Below are positions 33,397 to 42,878 of a stretch of 64,000 bases of DNA, piece after piece. The stretch covers positions 112,818 to 176,817 of the forward strand of contig NZ_JAGDYP010000007.1 of NCBI RefSeq assembly GCF_017565765.1. The letters are read 5' to 3'. Each line of letters starts with the position of its first letter. Position 1 is the first letter of the stretch. The translations under genes were made by a program, and so were the position numbers. Origin of the DNA: Capnocytophaga bilenii (lineage in GTDB: Bacteria; Bacteroidota; Bacteroidia; Flavobacteriales; Flavobacteriaceae). The notes under the pieces are model-generated. The model did not search any database and was not told where the DNA came from. It saw nothing but the letters and a program-made list of their open reading frames with translations.

Positions 33397-35274
33397 TTAT
33401 TTAAATGAAACCACCGATGGTACACGTTGGCTGAAGCTATGCAACCTAAAATCATCGTTCGTATCTCCTGTGATTTTAAAAATATGTTTCCCATTACCCG
33501 GTATGATAGGAAAATAAGCCAGTGAAAACTGAATTGCCCCAAAAGGCAAATAATCATTAGTAATATAAAATCCTAATGAAAAACGAGAATACAAATCTAC
33601 ATTAAAAAATGGTGATTCTTTACGCCCTATAAAAGCAGTATCTACCGATAGAAATGGACTTACCCGAAAGCCTATAAACTGAAATGGACTATAAAGCTGT
33701 GTTTGCGAACTTAGTATCAACTTTCTGTTTCCGTACACCTCACTGCTATTAAACCCAAGAATTCCATAATGTTCGTTAATACTCAGCCTACTACCTTGAT
33801 ATACAAAATCTTTAACCCCCATAACAAACGAAGCCTTCAAAAACTCCCTAAAGTGCCAGTCTCCTATACTGAGCAATCTTGTAAAATGTGTTCCTTCAGC
33901 ACGAAACACCAGTTCTTTTATTTTTCCTTTCGGAACAAAACTCCCCACCTCAAAATCTGCTGCATAATATCCCTTTCGCTCATAATAAGCTTTTGAAAAT
34001 CCTAAGGAAATATAAGGTAACATTCTATGGTTTTTCCATATAGCCCCCGATGTTAAATAAAGAGTATGCCCCGTACCCACATCTTCCGTATCACCATTCC
34101 TGAAAATATAGCGATCTTTCACAAATTTACTCCTATTCAAGCTCAGTTGCGTAAGAAAAATATTTTCATTAGAATGATATACATCTTCTTCCGGATATAA
34201 AAAACTATTCCTGTAAAAACTTGTATTGCGATAAGTAGCCCCAATAATAAAATTATTGATACTCTTATCTTTAGAAACCCCAAGCGACTTTACCCAGCTA
34301 CCAAAAGTATTAAAACTTTTGTAATACAACACAGGCTTATAATTGGGTATTGTATCTACATACGCATCTCTATTTTCATAGTACGACACACTCCCCGACC
34401 ATCGTGCCAATGGTGAATAAAGCTGTCTATCCACATAAATATAACGCGTAAAATACCCCTCATAATCCGAATAGTATGAGCCTCTCACATTCACATATGT
34501 ATTTCTGATGTTCCGCAGTGTATAACTCATTCCCTTACCACTATCAGCTATACCCGTAAAAAACTGCTGATAGGTGAATGAAGCCTCGTGTCCTAACCCA
34601 AAAAGATTGCGTTCAGATAAGCGTGTCCAGCCTCTGCTTCCCGTGAGGTCTCCGTCCACATACATTGTCCAACTATCAAGCACTCTTATATGCACATCTA
34701 CCGAGTCTTTAAACCGCCCCACAGGCATAGGCTCTATATACACCCGCCGCACATAACGTTGATTTCTAAGCAGTCGCTCTGTCTCACTGATGAGCAACGT
34801 ATCCAAAGCTTGATTCTTTTTAAAAAGAAGCAAATGTCTTATTGTGCTCTCACGTGTTTTTATATGTAGCGCATTTCCATAACGTTCAAACTTGCTGATA
34901 GGTTTTTTGTTAGCATCGCGTTCATCAAACCCAAAAGGGTCTAAAGTCGTAATCAGTATATTCCTAATAATTTTTCCCTGATAAGACAACGTATCACAAA
35001 CAGCTTCTGCAATAGTTTTTATTGTATCAGTCTCTGTAGAAGAAACCTCAGCCAAAGAATGCTGTTCCTTTACTACAATAAAATCTTTCAGTCTTTCAGT
35101 TACCTTATGCTGTTGCAAATAATCTCTAAGCCGTTTGTAAAAAATTCTATTTTTTACTTCCCTGTCTAATACCCGCTGAATCGTATCACTCGTTCTTAAT
35201 GTATCTTCTGTTTGAGGAAAAACTAAGTGTATCCCCAAACAAAAAAATAGTATAAGAGCAAGTTCTTTCATCAT
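33397..35274 (-). CDS. Omp85/TamA-like outer-membrane protein
   Basis: The 625-residue exported protein (signal peptide to about residue 20, HLVFPQ) has a basic stretch, then one POTRA-like unit (about 100-205: IRNILITTLDPFGFD, ETERLLRNQRYVRRVYIEPMP, VDVHIRVLDSW). A barrel follows (about 215-625). SERNLFGLGHEASFTY is the typical entry to an Omp85 barrel. BamA has five POTRA domains and TamA three, so this is a shortened relative. The substrate is unknown; assembly of outer-membrane proteins or lipids is inferred. It starts ATGATG and overlaps the tadA stop by 4 bases. Confidence 0.75.
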   Translation of the reverse strand: MMKELALILFFCLGIHLVFPQTEDTLRTSDTIQRVLDREVKNRIFYKRLRDYLQQHKVTERLKDFIVVKEQHSLAEVSSTETDTIKTIAEAVCDTLSYQGKIIRNILITTLDPFGFDERDANKKPISKFERYGNALHIKTRESTIRHLLLFKKNQALDTLLISETERLLRNQRYVRRVYIEPMPVGRFKDSVDVHIRVLDSWTMYVDGDLTGSRGWTRLSERNLFGLGHEASFTYQQFFTGIADSGKGMSYTLRNIRNTYVNVRGSYYSDYEGYFTRYIYVDRQLYSPLARWSGSVSYYENRDAYVDTIPNYKPVLYYKSFNTFGSWVKSLGVSKDKSINNFIIGATYRNTSFYRNSFLYPEEDVYHSNENIFLTQLSLNRSKFVKDRYIFRNGDTEDVGTGHTLYLTSGAIWKNHRMLPYISLGFSKAYYERKGYYAADFEVGSFVPKGKIKELVFRAEGTHFTRLLSIGDWHFREFLKASFVMGVKDFVYQGSRLSINEHYGILGFNSSEVYGNRKLILSSQTQLYSPFQFIGFRVSPFLSVDTAFIGRKESPFFNVDLYSRFSLGFYITNDYLPFGAIQFSLAYFPIIPGNGKHIFKITGDTNDDFRLHSFSQRVPSVVSFK

Positions 35275-35705
35275 CGTTTCTTCATAAAAAATTGTTTTAT
35301 AAGTTCAGTACATTCATTAGCCTTTATCCCCGTTGTAATTTCAGTTTTAGGGTGCAGTAGCCCTCCCATAACATTATATCCTCTATGCAAATCAGCTGCC
35401 CCGTACACCAGTCGTGACAGCTGGCTCCAATACAATGCCCCAGCACACATTGCACAAGGCTCCAAAGTGATATACATAGTACAACCTTTCAGATACTTGC
35501 CCCCTAAATAGCTTGCAGCCATCGTAATAGCTTGCATCTCAGCGTGAGCCGTTACATCGTTTAGTCGTTCTGTAAGATTATGAGCCCTCGCTATAATTCT
35601 ACCATCAGCTACTACCACAGCTCCCACAGGCACTTCTCCTTCTTCAAAAGCTGTAAGTGCCTCATTTAGGGCTATGTCCATAAAGTATTCATCATTTTCT
35701 ATCAT
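35271..35705 (-). CDS. tadA: tRNA adenosine(34) deaminase TadA
   Basis: TadA converts A34 to inosine in tRNA-Arg(ACG). I chose the ATG at 35705 (144 residues, MIENDEYFMDIALNEAL) over an upstream TTG. Zinc site: His54 and Glu56 in TAHAEMQAI, Cys84 and Cys87 in EPCAMCAGAL. VPVGAVVV and the terminal helix are typical. It overlaps the Omp85-like gene by 4 bases (ATGA), and a terminator hairpin separates it from the gene upstream, so its own promoter should lie in or near 35706-35780 but is not obvious. Confidence 0.95.
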   Translation of the reverse strand: MIENDEYFMDIALNEALTAFEEGEVPVGAVVVADGRIIARAHNLTERLNDVTAHAEMQAITMAASYLGGKYLKGCTMYITLEPCAMCAGALYWSQLSRLVYGAADLHRGYNVMGGLLHPKTEITTGIKANECTELIKQFFMKKR

Positions 35706-35714
35706 CGTAAGCAA

Positions 35715-35756
35715 CAAAAAATTACTTTGGTAGGTACAAAAACTCTACCAAAGTAA
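35715..35756 (-). terminator. Terminator after the YidB-like gene
   Basis: TTACTTTGGTAG (35722-35733) and CTACCAAAGTAA (35745-35756) are perfect 12-bp arms, loop 11; on the minus strand a T-run follows. It likely ends the long lpx-efp-serA transcript. Confidence 0.85.
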
Positions 35757-35779
35757 AGTCAATCGTATAAAAAATGTAA

Positions 35780-36181
35780 TTATTTTCCTTTAAAAAGGTT
35801 ACCTATACCACTCACTATATCGTCCATTACATTTCCATCCTTGTTTTTATCAAGCAACGAGGTGAGCTTATCTCCTATACTTCCTCCGTCTTTGCCTCCA
35901 AAGAAATTAGAAAACATAGAAGGCAAGTGTTGGAATATTTGGTTCACATTGTCAAGAGAAATACCAGTTTTTTCGCTGATAGCTTGTAGAGTAGTAGATT
36001 GTTCACCCCCCTTTAGTTTGCTTAGTAGCTCAGCACCAGCATTTTCTTCTTTTCCTAACATTTGTTTTAGCGAATCCAACACAGTATTCACTTTATCTGT
36101 TGATATACCAGTCTTCTCACTAAGTCCATTAACAATTTTCTGAAGGTTTTCTCCTTCAAAGATGTCTAAAATTTCTGCCAT
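35780..36181 (-). CDS. YidB/DUF937-like small protein
   Basis: The 133-residue soluble protein holds two copies of a helical unit: GLSEKTGISTDKVNTVLDSL (about 19-38) and AISEKTGISLDNVNQIFQHL (about 67-86). A Gly-rich part and an EF-hand-like loop DKNKDGNVMDDI (about 110-121) follow. This fits the DUF937/YidB group, of unknown role. It lies 9 bases after serA, an association I recall in other Bacteroidota, and ends the transcript before a terminator. Confidence 0.65.
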   Translation of the reverse strand: MAEILDIFEGENLQKIVNGLSEKTGISTDKVNTVLDSLKQMLGKEENAGAELLSKLKGGEQSTTLQAISEKTGISLDNVNQIFQHLPSMFSNFFGGKDGGSIGDKLTSLLDKNKDGNVMDDIVSGIGNLFKGK

Positions 36182-36190
36182 TGTATATAA

Positions 36191-37147
36191 TTATTTTAAT
36201 AAAGTTACTATTTGTTCAGCTAATTCTGTAGCAATGCGGTCTTGCGCCTCAGTAGTGCTCGCACCTATATGCGGTGTAAGTGATATTTGTGGGTGCATCA
36301 ATATATGTAGTGAAGGCGTAGGCTCATTTTCAAATACATCCAATCCTGCAAAAGCTACCTTACCACTTTCTAAGGCTTCTAACAAAGCTTGTTCCGAAAG
36401 AGCTCCTCCGCGAGCAAGGTTTATTATCCCTACCCCATCTTTCATTTTCTCAAACTCTGCTACATCTATTACATACCCTTTTTGTGCACTATTATTTAGA
36501 GTTATAAAGTCAGCTTGCGAAAGCAATTCATCTTTACTAACTGTTTTAACATTAAAGCTAAGCTCCTGTCCGTCAAAAAAAGAAAGGTTTATAACAGCCT
36601 CTTTCACGTAAGGATCGTGAGGCAAAACTTTCATTCCCAAGCCTATTGCTATCTTTGCTACTGCCTGCCCTATCCTGCCAAAACCAATAATGCCCAACGT
36701 TTTACCACGTAATTCTACCCCATTGGCATAACCTTTTTTCAGTTCATTAAACTGAGTCTCTCCTTCCAAAGGCATCATTCTATTAGCATCGTGCAAATAA
36801 CGTACCCCCGTAAAAAGATGGGCAAAAACAAGCTCAGCTACCGAATTAGTCGAAGCGTTAGGCGTATTAATCACCTCTATATTTTTACTTTGTGCATACG
36901 CCACATCTATATTATCCATCCCCACTCCACCTCTACCAATAAGTTTCAAAGTAGGGCAGCCATCTATAATATCCTTACGCACCTGTGTAGCTGAACGTAC
37001 TAATAAGCCACTAATTTCGTGTTTATTGATGTATTCTACCAACTGGTTTTGAGCTACCTTAGTAGTAATTACCTCAAAACCTTTTTTTTCCAGCATATCT
37101 TTGCCTAAAGGCGAAATACCATCATTAGCGAGTATTTTTATTTTCAT
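36191..37147 (-). CDS. serA: D-3-phosphoglycerate dehydrogenase (no ACT domain)
   Basis: The enzyme oxidises 3-phosphoglycerate in the first step of serine synthesis. The 318 residues include the substrate loop LIGRGGVGMDNIDV, the NAD-binding GIIGFGRIGQAVA (about 152-164), INLARGGALSE with the catalytic arginine and LTPHIGAST with the catalytic histidine. It lacks the C-terminal ACT domain, so serine feedback through that domain is not expected. Other D-2-hydroxyacid dehydrogenases are possible but the RGGVGMDN signature favours SerA. serC is not in the window. It lies 39 bases after ftsE. Confidence 0.85.
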   Translation of the reverse strand: MKIKILANDGISPLGKDMLEKKGFEVITTKVAQNQLVEYINKHEISGLLVRSATQVRKDIIDGCPTLKLIGRGGVGMDNIDVAYAQSKNIEVINTPNASTNSVAELVFAHLFTGVRYLHDANRMMPLEGETQFNELKKGYANGVELRGKTLGIIGFGRIGQAVAKIAIGLGMKVLPHDPYVKEAVINLSFFDGQELSFNVKTVSKDELLSQADFITLNNSAQKGYVIDVAEFEKMKDGVGIINLARGGALSEQALLEALESGKVAFAGLDVFENEPTPSLHILMHPQISLTPHIGASTTEAQDRIATELAEQIVTLLK

Positions 37148-37186
37148 TATTATTGTAATTTATAAAATTATGTTCTTTTATGTTTT

Positions 37187-37870
37187 TTATATACGGCGTT
37201 GTACCACTTCAAATATGTGTTCTCCATCACACTTCAAAGTTTTAGAAGGAAACTTCAAAATCAGTGCATAGTCGTGAGTAGCCATTAATATCGTGCGCCC
37301 AGCAGCATTTATTTCCTTAAGCACTTGCATCACCTCCACACTCGTTTCTGGGTCTAAATTTCCTGTAGGTTCATCAGCAAGTATAAGTTCAGGGTCATTG
37401 AGTAACGCACGGGCTATAGCCACCCGCTGTTGCTCCCCCCCCGATAGCTCGTGAGGAAACTTATAATCCTTAGTATCCATCTTCACTTTAGCCAACACTT
37501 CTTGTATACGTTTCTTTATCTCCACTTTGTCTTTCCAGCCTGTAGCCTTTAGTACAAATGCAAGATTATCATACACATTACGGTCTGTAAGCAACTTAAA
37601 ATCCTGAAATACAACCCCCAACCTGCGCCTTAATAGCGGTATTTTGTTCTCATTCAGTTTTTTTAGGTTGAAACCTACTACCTTACCCTGCCCTTGTAGC
37701 AGTGGCAAATCACCATAAAGGAGTTTGATAAGGCTACTCTTGCCTGAACCAGTCTTCCCTATCAAATAAACCAATTCCCCTCGTCCAATAGTAAGATTTA
37801 CGTCAGAGAGTATCAAGTTATTTTTCTGAAAAACCGATACATCTTTAAGTTGTAATATAGGTGAATCCAA
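37187..37870 (-). CDS. ftsE: Cell division ATPase FtsE
   Basis: FtsE with FtsX controls septal peptidoglycan hydrolases. The 227 residues have Walker A GKTGSGKS (38-45), the Q-loop VVFQDFKLL, the signature LSGGEQQR (142-149) and Walker B LILADEP (162-168), with ATHDY as switch. The early segment [22 protein letters not shown] is FtsE-like. No FtsX gene is next to it, as is common in Bacteroidota. The start codon is TTG; no in-frame ATG is near. It follows the second lpxD by 34 bases. Confidence 0.88.
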   Translation of the reverse strand: MDSPILQLKDVSVFQKNNLILSDVNLTIGRGELVYLIGKTGSGKSSLIKLLYGDLPLLQGQGKVVGFNLKKLNENKIPLLRRRLGVVFQDFKLLTDRNVYDNLAFVLKATGWKDKVEIKKRIQEVLAKVKMDTKDYKFPHELSGGEQQRVAIARALLNDPELILADEPTGNLDPETSVEVMQVLKEINAAGRTILMATHDYALILKFPSKTLKCDGEHIFEVVQRRI

Positions 37871-37904
37871 TGATTTTTAATATTTTATAGTTAATAATAC
37901 CCCA

Positions 37905-38834
37905 TTAATCACTTTTTTTTTCTGCTGAAATCAACTGCTTTAGTGCAGTCATCTCTTTGTATTTCTCACGTGCCTCACCTGCAGGATAACCAAAGTATGT
38001 ATGCCCACCTTCCAACGACTTCGATACTCCACTTTGTGCCAAAATAACAGCTTTTTTACCAATAGTAATACCACTTGTCATTCCCACTTGTCCCCAGATA
38101 GTAACATCATCTTCTATCACCACACAACCTGCAATACCCGTTTGCGAAGCTATCAAGCAGCGCTCTCCCACTATAGTATCGTGCCCTATATGCACGTGAT
38201 TATCAATTTTCGTTCCTTTTTTGATAGTAGTATCAGCAGTAACACCCCTATCAATCGTGCAAAGAGCTCCCAAATCTACATTATCTTCTATAACCACTCT
38301 TCCCCCCGATTTCAGTTTATCGTAGCCATTAGCACGTTTTTTGTAATAAAAGGCATCAGCACCCAGTACTGTACCCGCGTGTATCGTAACAAAATCACCT
38401 ATCTCGCAATGGTCATATATACTCACATTCGGGTGTATCACACAATGTTTGCCTATAGTTACGTGATTACCTATAAAAACACCTGGTTGTATTATTGTAT
38501 GTTCACCTATTGTTGCCGTAGGTGCTATAGTAGCAGTAGCTCTTTCAAAAGGTTTGAAATATTGAGTCAGCTTATTAAAATCCCTAAAAGGATCATCCGA
38601 AATCAAAAGAGCTTTACCTTTAGGGCACTCCACTTCCTTGTTGATAAGTATCACTGTAGCTCTTGATTCCAATGCCTTGTCATAGTACTTAGGATGATCT
38701 ACAAATACTATGTCACCCATCTGCACCACGTGTATTTCATTCATTCCAAATACAGGAAAGTTTTCATCACCCACGTATTTAGCACCGATGATAGTCGCAA
38801 TTTGTTTAAGTGTATAAGGCTGTGAAAATCGCAT
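37905..38834 (-). CDS. Second LpxD-like acyltransferase
   Basis: This 309-residue left-handed beta-helix protein is a paralogue of LpxD. It has the N-terminal uridine-binding-like domain (about 1-95, with DIVFVDHPKYYDKAL), the hexapeptide coil (about 100-265) and a C-terminal helix. The catalytic-type histidine is kept (IGHDTIVG, His218). GADAFYYKKRANGYDKL replaces the GADGFGF loop of canonical LpxD, suggesting a changed acyl or sugar pocket. It sits between efp and ftsE, apart from the true lpxD at 41740. Possible roles are a second acylation or sugar acetylation; none is shown. Confidence 0.82.
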   Translation of the reverse strand: MRFSQPYTLKQIATIIGAKYVGDENFPVFGMNEIHVVQMGDIVFVDHPKYYDKALESRATVILINKEVECPKGKALLISDDPFRDFNKLTQYFKPFERATATIAPTATIGEHTIIQPGVFIGNHVTIGKHCVIHPNVSIYDHCEIGDFVTIHAGTVLGADAFYYKKRANGYDKLKSGGRVVIEDNVDLGALCTIDRGVTADTTIKKGTKIDNHVHIGHDTIVGERCLIASQTGIAGCVVIEDDVTIWGQVGMTSGITIGKKAVILAQSGVSKSLEGGHTYFGYPAGEAREKYKEMTALKQLISAEKKSD

Positions 38835-38856
38835 AATAAGTAATTATAAGATAATA

Positions 38857-38894
38857 AGAGGCTACCCTAAAATCATTATTTTCAGGTAGCCTCT
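38857..38894 (-). terminator. Strong hairpin between efp and the second lpxD
   Basis: AGAGGCTACC and GGTAGCCTCT are perfect 10-bp arms with an 18-base loop. The better T-run is on the plus strand; in the direction of the genes only TTATTATCTTATAA follows, so it may be a leaky terminator or an RNA-stability element. Confidence 0.55.
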
Positions 38895-38919
38895 CTTTTT
38901 TATTTAATGTTTTATCAAT

Positions 38920-39486
38920 TTAGTCTTTCATTCTTTCAACATAAGTACCTTTCTCAGTTTCTACTTTGATGCGGTCACCTTCATTGATAAAAAGAGGCAC
39001 ATTCACTACCGCACCTGTTTCTACTGTTGCAGGTTTAGTAGCGTTAGTAGCAGTATTACCTTTCACTCCAGGTTCCACGTGAGTAACTGTAAGTATTACG
39101 TTAGCAGGCATCTCTACCGAAAGAGGAGTCTCATCTTCAGCATTAAAGATAACCATTACCGTCTCGCCTTCTTTCAAAAGGTCAGGATAGTCAAGCATAT
39201 CCTTGCGAATATGCACTTGGTTATAATCCTCATTGTTCATAAATACAAACTGATCCCCTTCAGCATAAAGATACTGAAATGAACGAGTTTCTACACGTAC
39301 ATCCTCAATTTTGTGTCCTGCCGAAAACGTATTGTCCAATATTTTACCCGTAGTAACACTTTTAAGTTTTGTACGTACAAAAGCAGGCCCCTTACCTGGC
39401 TTTACGTGCAAAAACTCAATTATCTTATAAATATCGTGGTTAAAACGGATACACAATCCTTTCTTAATGTCTGCAGTTGTTGCCAT
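38920..39486 (-). CDS. efp: Translation elongation factor P
   Basis: EF-P relieves ribosomes stalled at proline runs. The 188 residues have the three beta-barrel domains, with the exposed loop HVKPGKGPAF (tip Lys32, the residue modified in other bacteria) and the closing signature NEGDRIKVETEKGTYVERMKD. No modification enzyme is visible nearby. It is embedded in the lipid A operon, 57 bases after lpxA, as in other Bacteroidota. Confidence 0.97.
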   Translation of the reverse strand: MATTADIKKGLCIRFNHDIYKIIEFLHVKPGKGPAFVRTKLKSVTTGKILDNTFSAGHKIEDVRVETRSFQYLYAEGDQFVFMNNEDYNQVHIRKDMLDYPDLLKEGETVMVIFNAEDETPLSVEMPANVILTVTHVEPGVKGNTATNATKPATVETGAVVNVPLFINEGDRIKVETEKGTYVERMKD

Positions 39487-39543
39487 TTATCTATTCCTTT
39501 TTATTTATTTTTTAATTTTTATTTCCAAATTTCCCGTAGTATC

Positions 39544-40332
39544 TTAATCATTACTACTATTATATCCTTTCATTATCCCGTGTTGCGAACGTCTTATAAA
39601 TTGTAGTATCTCATCGCGTTCCAGCGTTGCCTCCATCTCCGCTTCTATATATTCCAAAGCGTGTGTAGTCGAGAGTTTTTTCTGAAAAATAATACGGTAA
39701 ATATCCTGAATCTCACGTATCTTTTCCGCAGTAAAACCTCGCCTATGCAACCCTATCGAGTTTACCCCTACATATGAAATAGGATCACGAGCTGCTTTCA
39801 CATAAGGCGGCACATCTTTTGATACCATCGTACCCCCCGTTACAAAAGCATAACTGCCTACCATACTAAACTGATAAACAGCCGTCATACCTGCCATTAC
39901 CACAAAATCACCTATTGTTACGTGCCCTGCAAGAGTAGTCCCATTAGAGAATATACAACCATTCCCCACTACACAATCGTGAGCAATGTGCGAATATGCC
40001 ATTATCAAGCAATTATCACCCACTACGGTCTTCATTCTATCTACAGTACCCTTATTTATAGTAACACATTCTCGTATGGTAGTGTTATCACCTATATGTG
40101 TTGTAGTTTCCTCTCCTTTATATTTAAGATCCTGCGGAATAGCCGAAATTACAGCACCAGGAAATATACGACAATTTTTCCCTATACGCGCCCCCTCCAT
40201 AATGGTTACGTTAGGTCCTATCCAAGTACCCTCACCTATTTCTACATTCTTACTAATAGTAGTAAAAGGCTCTATCACTACATTCTTCGCTATTTTAGCA
40301 TCAGGGTGCACATAAGCCAATGGTTGAATCAT
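39544..40332 (-). CDS. lpxA: UDP-GlcNAc O-acyltransferase LpxA
   Basis: LpxA performs the first step of lipid A synthesis. The 262 residues form a left-handed beta-helix, with the catalytic histidine in SHIAHDC (His118) and the typical NGTTLAGHVTIGDF and GLHRRGF (about 195-200) text. Acyl-chain ruler residues cannot be judged by eye. It lies 8 bases after lpxC-fabZ. Confidence 0.96.
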   Translation of the reverse strand: MIQPLAYVHPDAKIAKNVVIEPFTTISKNVEIGEGTWIGPNVTIMEGARIGKNCRIFPGAVISAIPQDLKYKGEETTTHIGDNTTIRECVTINKGTVDRMKTVVGDNCLIMAYSHIAHDCVVGNGCIFSNGTTLAGHVTIGDFVVMAGMTAVYQFSMVGSYAFVTGGTMVSKDVPPYVKAARDPISYVGVNSIGLHRRGFTAEKIREIQDIYRIIFQKKLSTTHALEYIEAEMEATLERDEILQFIRRSQHGIMKGYNSSND

Positions 40333-40340
40333 ACAATCTT

Positions 40341-41729
40341 TTATTTTACTTTAACAATTTGAGCCATAAGCTCCGCTTCTGTAGCCAACTTACCATTCAC
40401 ATAAGCATAAGCCTGCATATGGCAAATACCTCGCCTAATAGGAGATAGCAAATCCAACTTAAATATAAGTGTATCCCCTGGTACCACTTGCACTTTAAAT
40501 TTTACATTATCTATCTTCATAAAGTAAGTAAGGTAGTTCTCTGGGTCTGGTACCGTGCTTAGTATTAAAACCCCACCCGTTTGTGCCATCGCCTCTATCT
40601 GCAATACACCTGGCATTACAGGTGCTCCAGGAAAATGCCCCACAAAAAAAGGCTCATCCATCGTTACATTTTTTAGCCCTACTACGTGCTTGTCCGATAG
40701 CTCAAATATTTTGTCTACCAACAAAAATGGTGAACGGTGAGGCAGAAGTTTCATAATATCCGTTGCATTTAGCAACGGAGGCTGGTTTATATCTATTAGC
40801 GGAACGTTATTGCGGCGTTCATTCTTTATAATCTTAGATAATTTTTTAGCAAATTGGGTATTAGTAAAGTGCCCTGGTTTTGTAGCAATCACTTTCCCTT
40901 TTATACGAGCACCCACCAATGCAAGATCCCCAATTACATCCAAAAGCTTATGGCGAGCAGCCTCATTAGGATAATGTAAGGTAAGGTTATCAAGCACTCC
41001 ATTAGGTTTTACTGAAATTTTATCCTTGTTAAAAATTTTTTTCAGTTTCTCCATTGTGCTTTCCGAAATCTCCTTATCTACATACACTATAGCATTATTC
41101 AAATCACCCCCTTTTATAAGTCCGTGATCTAAAAGAGTCTCCAATTCGTGTAAGAAACTGAACGTACGAGCACCAGCTATCTCCTTTTTAAAGTCCGACA
41201 ACTTATTCAAGTAAGCATTTTGAGTGCCCAGCACCTTCGTACCAAAATCCACCATAGTAGTAACCTGATATTCCTCAGCAGGTATCAGTGTTATTTCACT
41301 ACCCGTTTCCTCATTTACATAGGTAATAACCTGTTTTACTACATATTCATAGCGTGGTGCATCTTGCTCCACAATTCCTGCAGCCTCTATAGCTTCTACA
41401 AAATATTTAGACGACCCATCCATTATTGGCGGCTCCGATGAGTTCAGCTCTATGATTACGTTGTCCAAATCCATCCCTACAAGGGCTGCCAAAATATGTT
41501 CACAGGTCTGTATCCTTACACCTTTTTTCTCTAGTACCGTACCACGCTCTGTACTCGATACGTAAGTAGCGTCCGCCTCCACTACAGGGTTCCCCTCGAG
41601 GTCGGTGCGTACAAAAGTAAATCCATTATCAATAGCGGCAGGTTTTAGCACCATCTTCACTTGCTTGCCTGTGTGCAATCCTATACCTTCTAAAGTAATC
41701 TCTTTAGATAAAGTGTTTTGCTTTATCAT
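40341..41729 (-). CDS. lpxC/fabZ: LpxC-FabZ bifunctional fusion
   Basis: The 462-residue protein joins two enzymes. Residues 1 to about 310 are UDP-3-O-acyl-GlcNAc deacetylase LpxC, the committed step of lipid A synthesis. Its zinc ligands are His78 (CEHILAAL), His260 and Asp264 (HKLLD), and the catalytic His287 is in GHFTN. Residues from about 320 are 3-hydroxyacyl-ACP dehydratase FabZ (LLPHRSPFLLVDKI, His365 in GHFPGAPVMPG, Glu379 in QIEAMAQ). The fusion is a known Bacteroidota trait and ties lipid A to fatty-acid supply. Spacing to lpxD is 10 bases and to lpxA 8. Confidence 0.97.
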   Translation of the reverse strand: MIKQNTLSKEITLEGIGLHTGKQVKMVLKPAAIDNGFTFVRTDLEGNPVVEADATYVSSTERGTVLEKKGVRIQTCEHILAALVGMDLDNVIIELNSSEPPIMDGSSKYFVEAIEAAGIVEQDAPRYEYVVKQVITYVNEETGSEITLIPAEEYQVTTMVDFGTKVLGTQNAYLNKLSDFKKEIAGARTFSFLHELETLLDHGLIKGGDLNNAIVYVDKEISESTMEKLKKIFNKDKISVKPNGVLDNLTLHYPNEAARHKLLDVIGDLALVGARIKGKVIATKPGHFTNTQFAKKLSKIIKNERRNNVPLIDINQPPLLNATDIMKLLPHRSPFLLVDKIFELSDKHVVGLKNVTMDEPFFVGHFPGAPVMPGVLQIEAMAQTGGVLILSTVPDPENYLTYFMKIDNVKFKVQVVPGDTLIFKLDLLSPIRRGICHMQAYAYVNGKLATEAELMAQIVKVK

Positions 41730-41739
41730 AACCTATTTA

Positions 41740-42759
41740 TTATTTTAATTTTTTTTCTAATTCTTCTATACGTTTTAATAATGCAGGCAATTTCCTGAAT
41801 ATCACGTATGATTTATTATATTCTGCATACCCCAATGCAGGTGAGCCCTGTATAACCTCATCATCTTTCACATTCCGTCCCACACCCGTTTGCGCTTGTA
41901 TTTTTACCCTATTGCCTATCTGTAAATGTCCCACTACACCCACTTGTCCACCTATCATACAGCTTTCTCCCACTTTTGTAGAACCTGCAATCCCTGTTTG
42001 CGCAGCAATTACAGTATTTTTACCTATCTCTACATTATGAGCTATTTGTATTTGGTTATCCAATTTTACTCCCTGCCTAATAATCGTTGAACCCAAAGTC
42101 GCACGGTCTATAGTACTATTAGCCCCTATATCCACATTGTCCTCAAGTACTACATTACCTATCTGAGGCACCTTGCCATATACACCCTCATCATTTGGCG
42201 TAAAACCAAAACCATCAGCACCCAATACAACCCCACTGTGCAAAGTACAATTTTTCCCTATCACAGTTTCCGAATATATTCTGCAACCTGCAAATATCAT
42301 TGTATTATCACCTATAGTTGTATTATCACCTATGTAAGTATTAGGGTATATCTTTACATTATTACCTATATGAACATTCTCACCCACATATGCAAATGCT
42401 CCTATATACACATTCTCACCCAATTGTGCCGAAGTAGCTATAAATGATGGCTGTTCAATACCCTGCTTATTCAGTTTTATCTCATTGTAAAACTCCAATA
42501 ATTTCGCAAAAGCAACATAAGGGTCTTCCACTCTCACCAAAGTAGTTGTCAAGGCTTCCTCTGGTTCAAAGTCTTTCCCTACTATCACCACCGAAGCAGC
42601 TGTTGTATATATAAAATGTTTGTATTTAGGGTTTGCTAAAAACGAAATACTCCCCTGTACCCCTTCCTCTATCTTAGAAAGTTTGTATATTTCTGTCTCT
42701 GGGTTGCCTTCCACTTCCCCCCCCAATACATTGGCTATTTGTAATGCTGTAAATTTCAT
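41740..42759 (-). CDS. lpxD: UDP-3-O-acylglucosamine N-acyltransferase LpxD
   Basis: LpxD adds the N-linked acyl chain in the third lipid A step. The 339 residues have the N-terminal uridine-binding domain, a beta-helix of hexapeptide repeats (about 105-310), the GADGFGF loop (180-186), the catalytic histidine in [11 protein letters not shown] (His241) and a C-terminal helix. It heads the lpxD-lpxC/fabZ-lpxA run. Upstream is a 119-bp gap with a -7 element. Confidence 0.96.
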   Translation of the reverse strand: MKFTALQIANVLGGEVEGNPETEIYKLSKIEEGVQGSISFLANPKYKHFIYTTAASVVIVGKDFEPEEALTTTLVRVEDPYVAFAKLLEFYNEIKLNKQGIEQPSFIATSAQLGENVYIGAFAYVGENVHIGNNVKIYPNTYIGDNTTIGDNTMIFAGCRIYSETVIGKNCTLHSGVVLGADGFGFTPNDEGVYGKVPQIGNVVLEDNVDIGANSTIDRATLGSTIIRQGVKLDNQIQIAHNVEIGKNTVIAAQTGIAGSTKVGESCMIGGQVGVVGHLQIGNRVKIQAQTGVGRNVKDDEVIQGSPALGYAEYNKSYVIFRKLPALLKRIEELEKKLK

Positions 42760-42833
42760 TTAATTAGTTTATAATCAAAACAATACAATTGTTTTAACAC
42801 AGTTTATAGCGTTTATAACACTATATTTGGCAG

Positions 42834-42841
42834 CAAAAGTA
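42834..42841 (-). promoter_or_regulatory. -7 element of the lpx operon
   Basis: TACTTTTG on the minus strand, 75 bases before the lpxD ATG; no TTTG box at the right distance, so support is partial. Confidence 0.45.
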
Positions 42842-42878
42842 TAAAAATTATTTCAAATATCACTACTTTTTAGCTTTT

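Noticed and set aside
38001..38666. A 221-codon plus-strand open frame opposite the second lpxD
   Set aside because: The hexapeptide repeat codons create it; composition is unlike a real protein.
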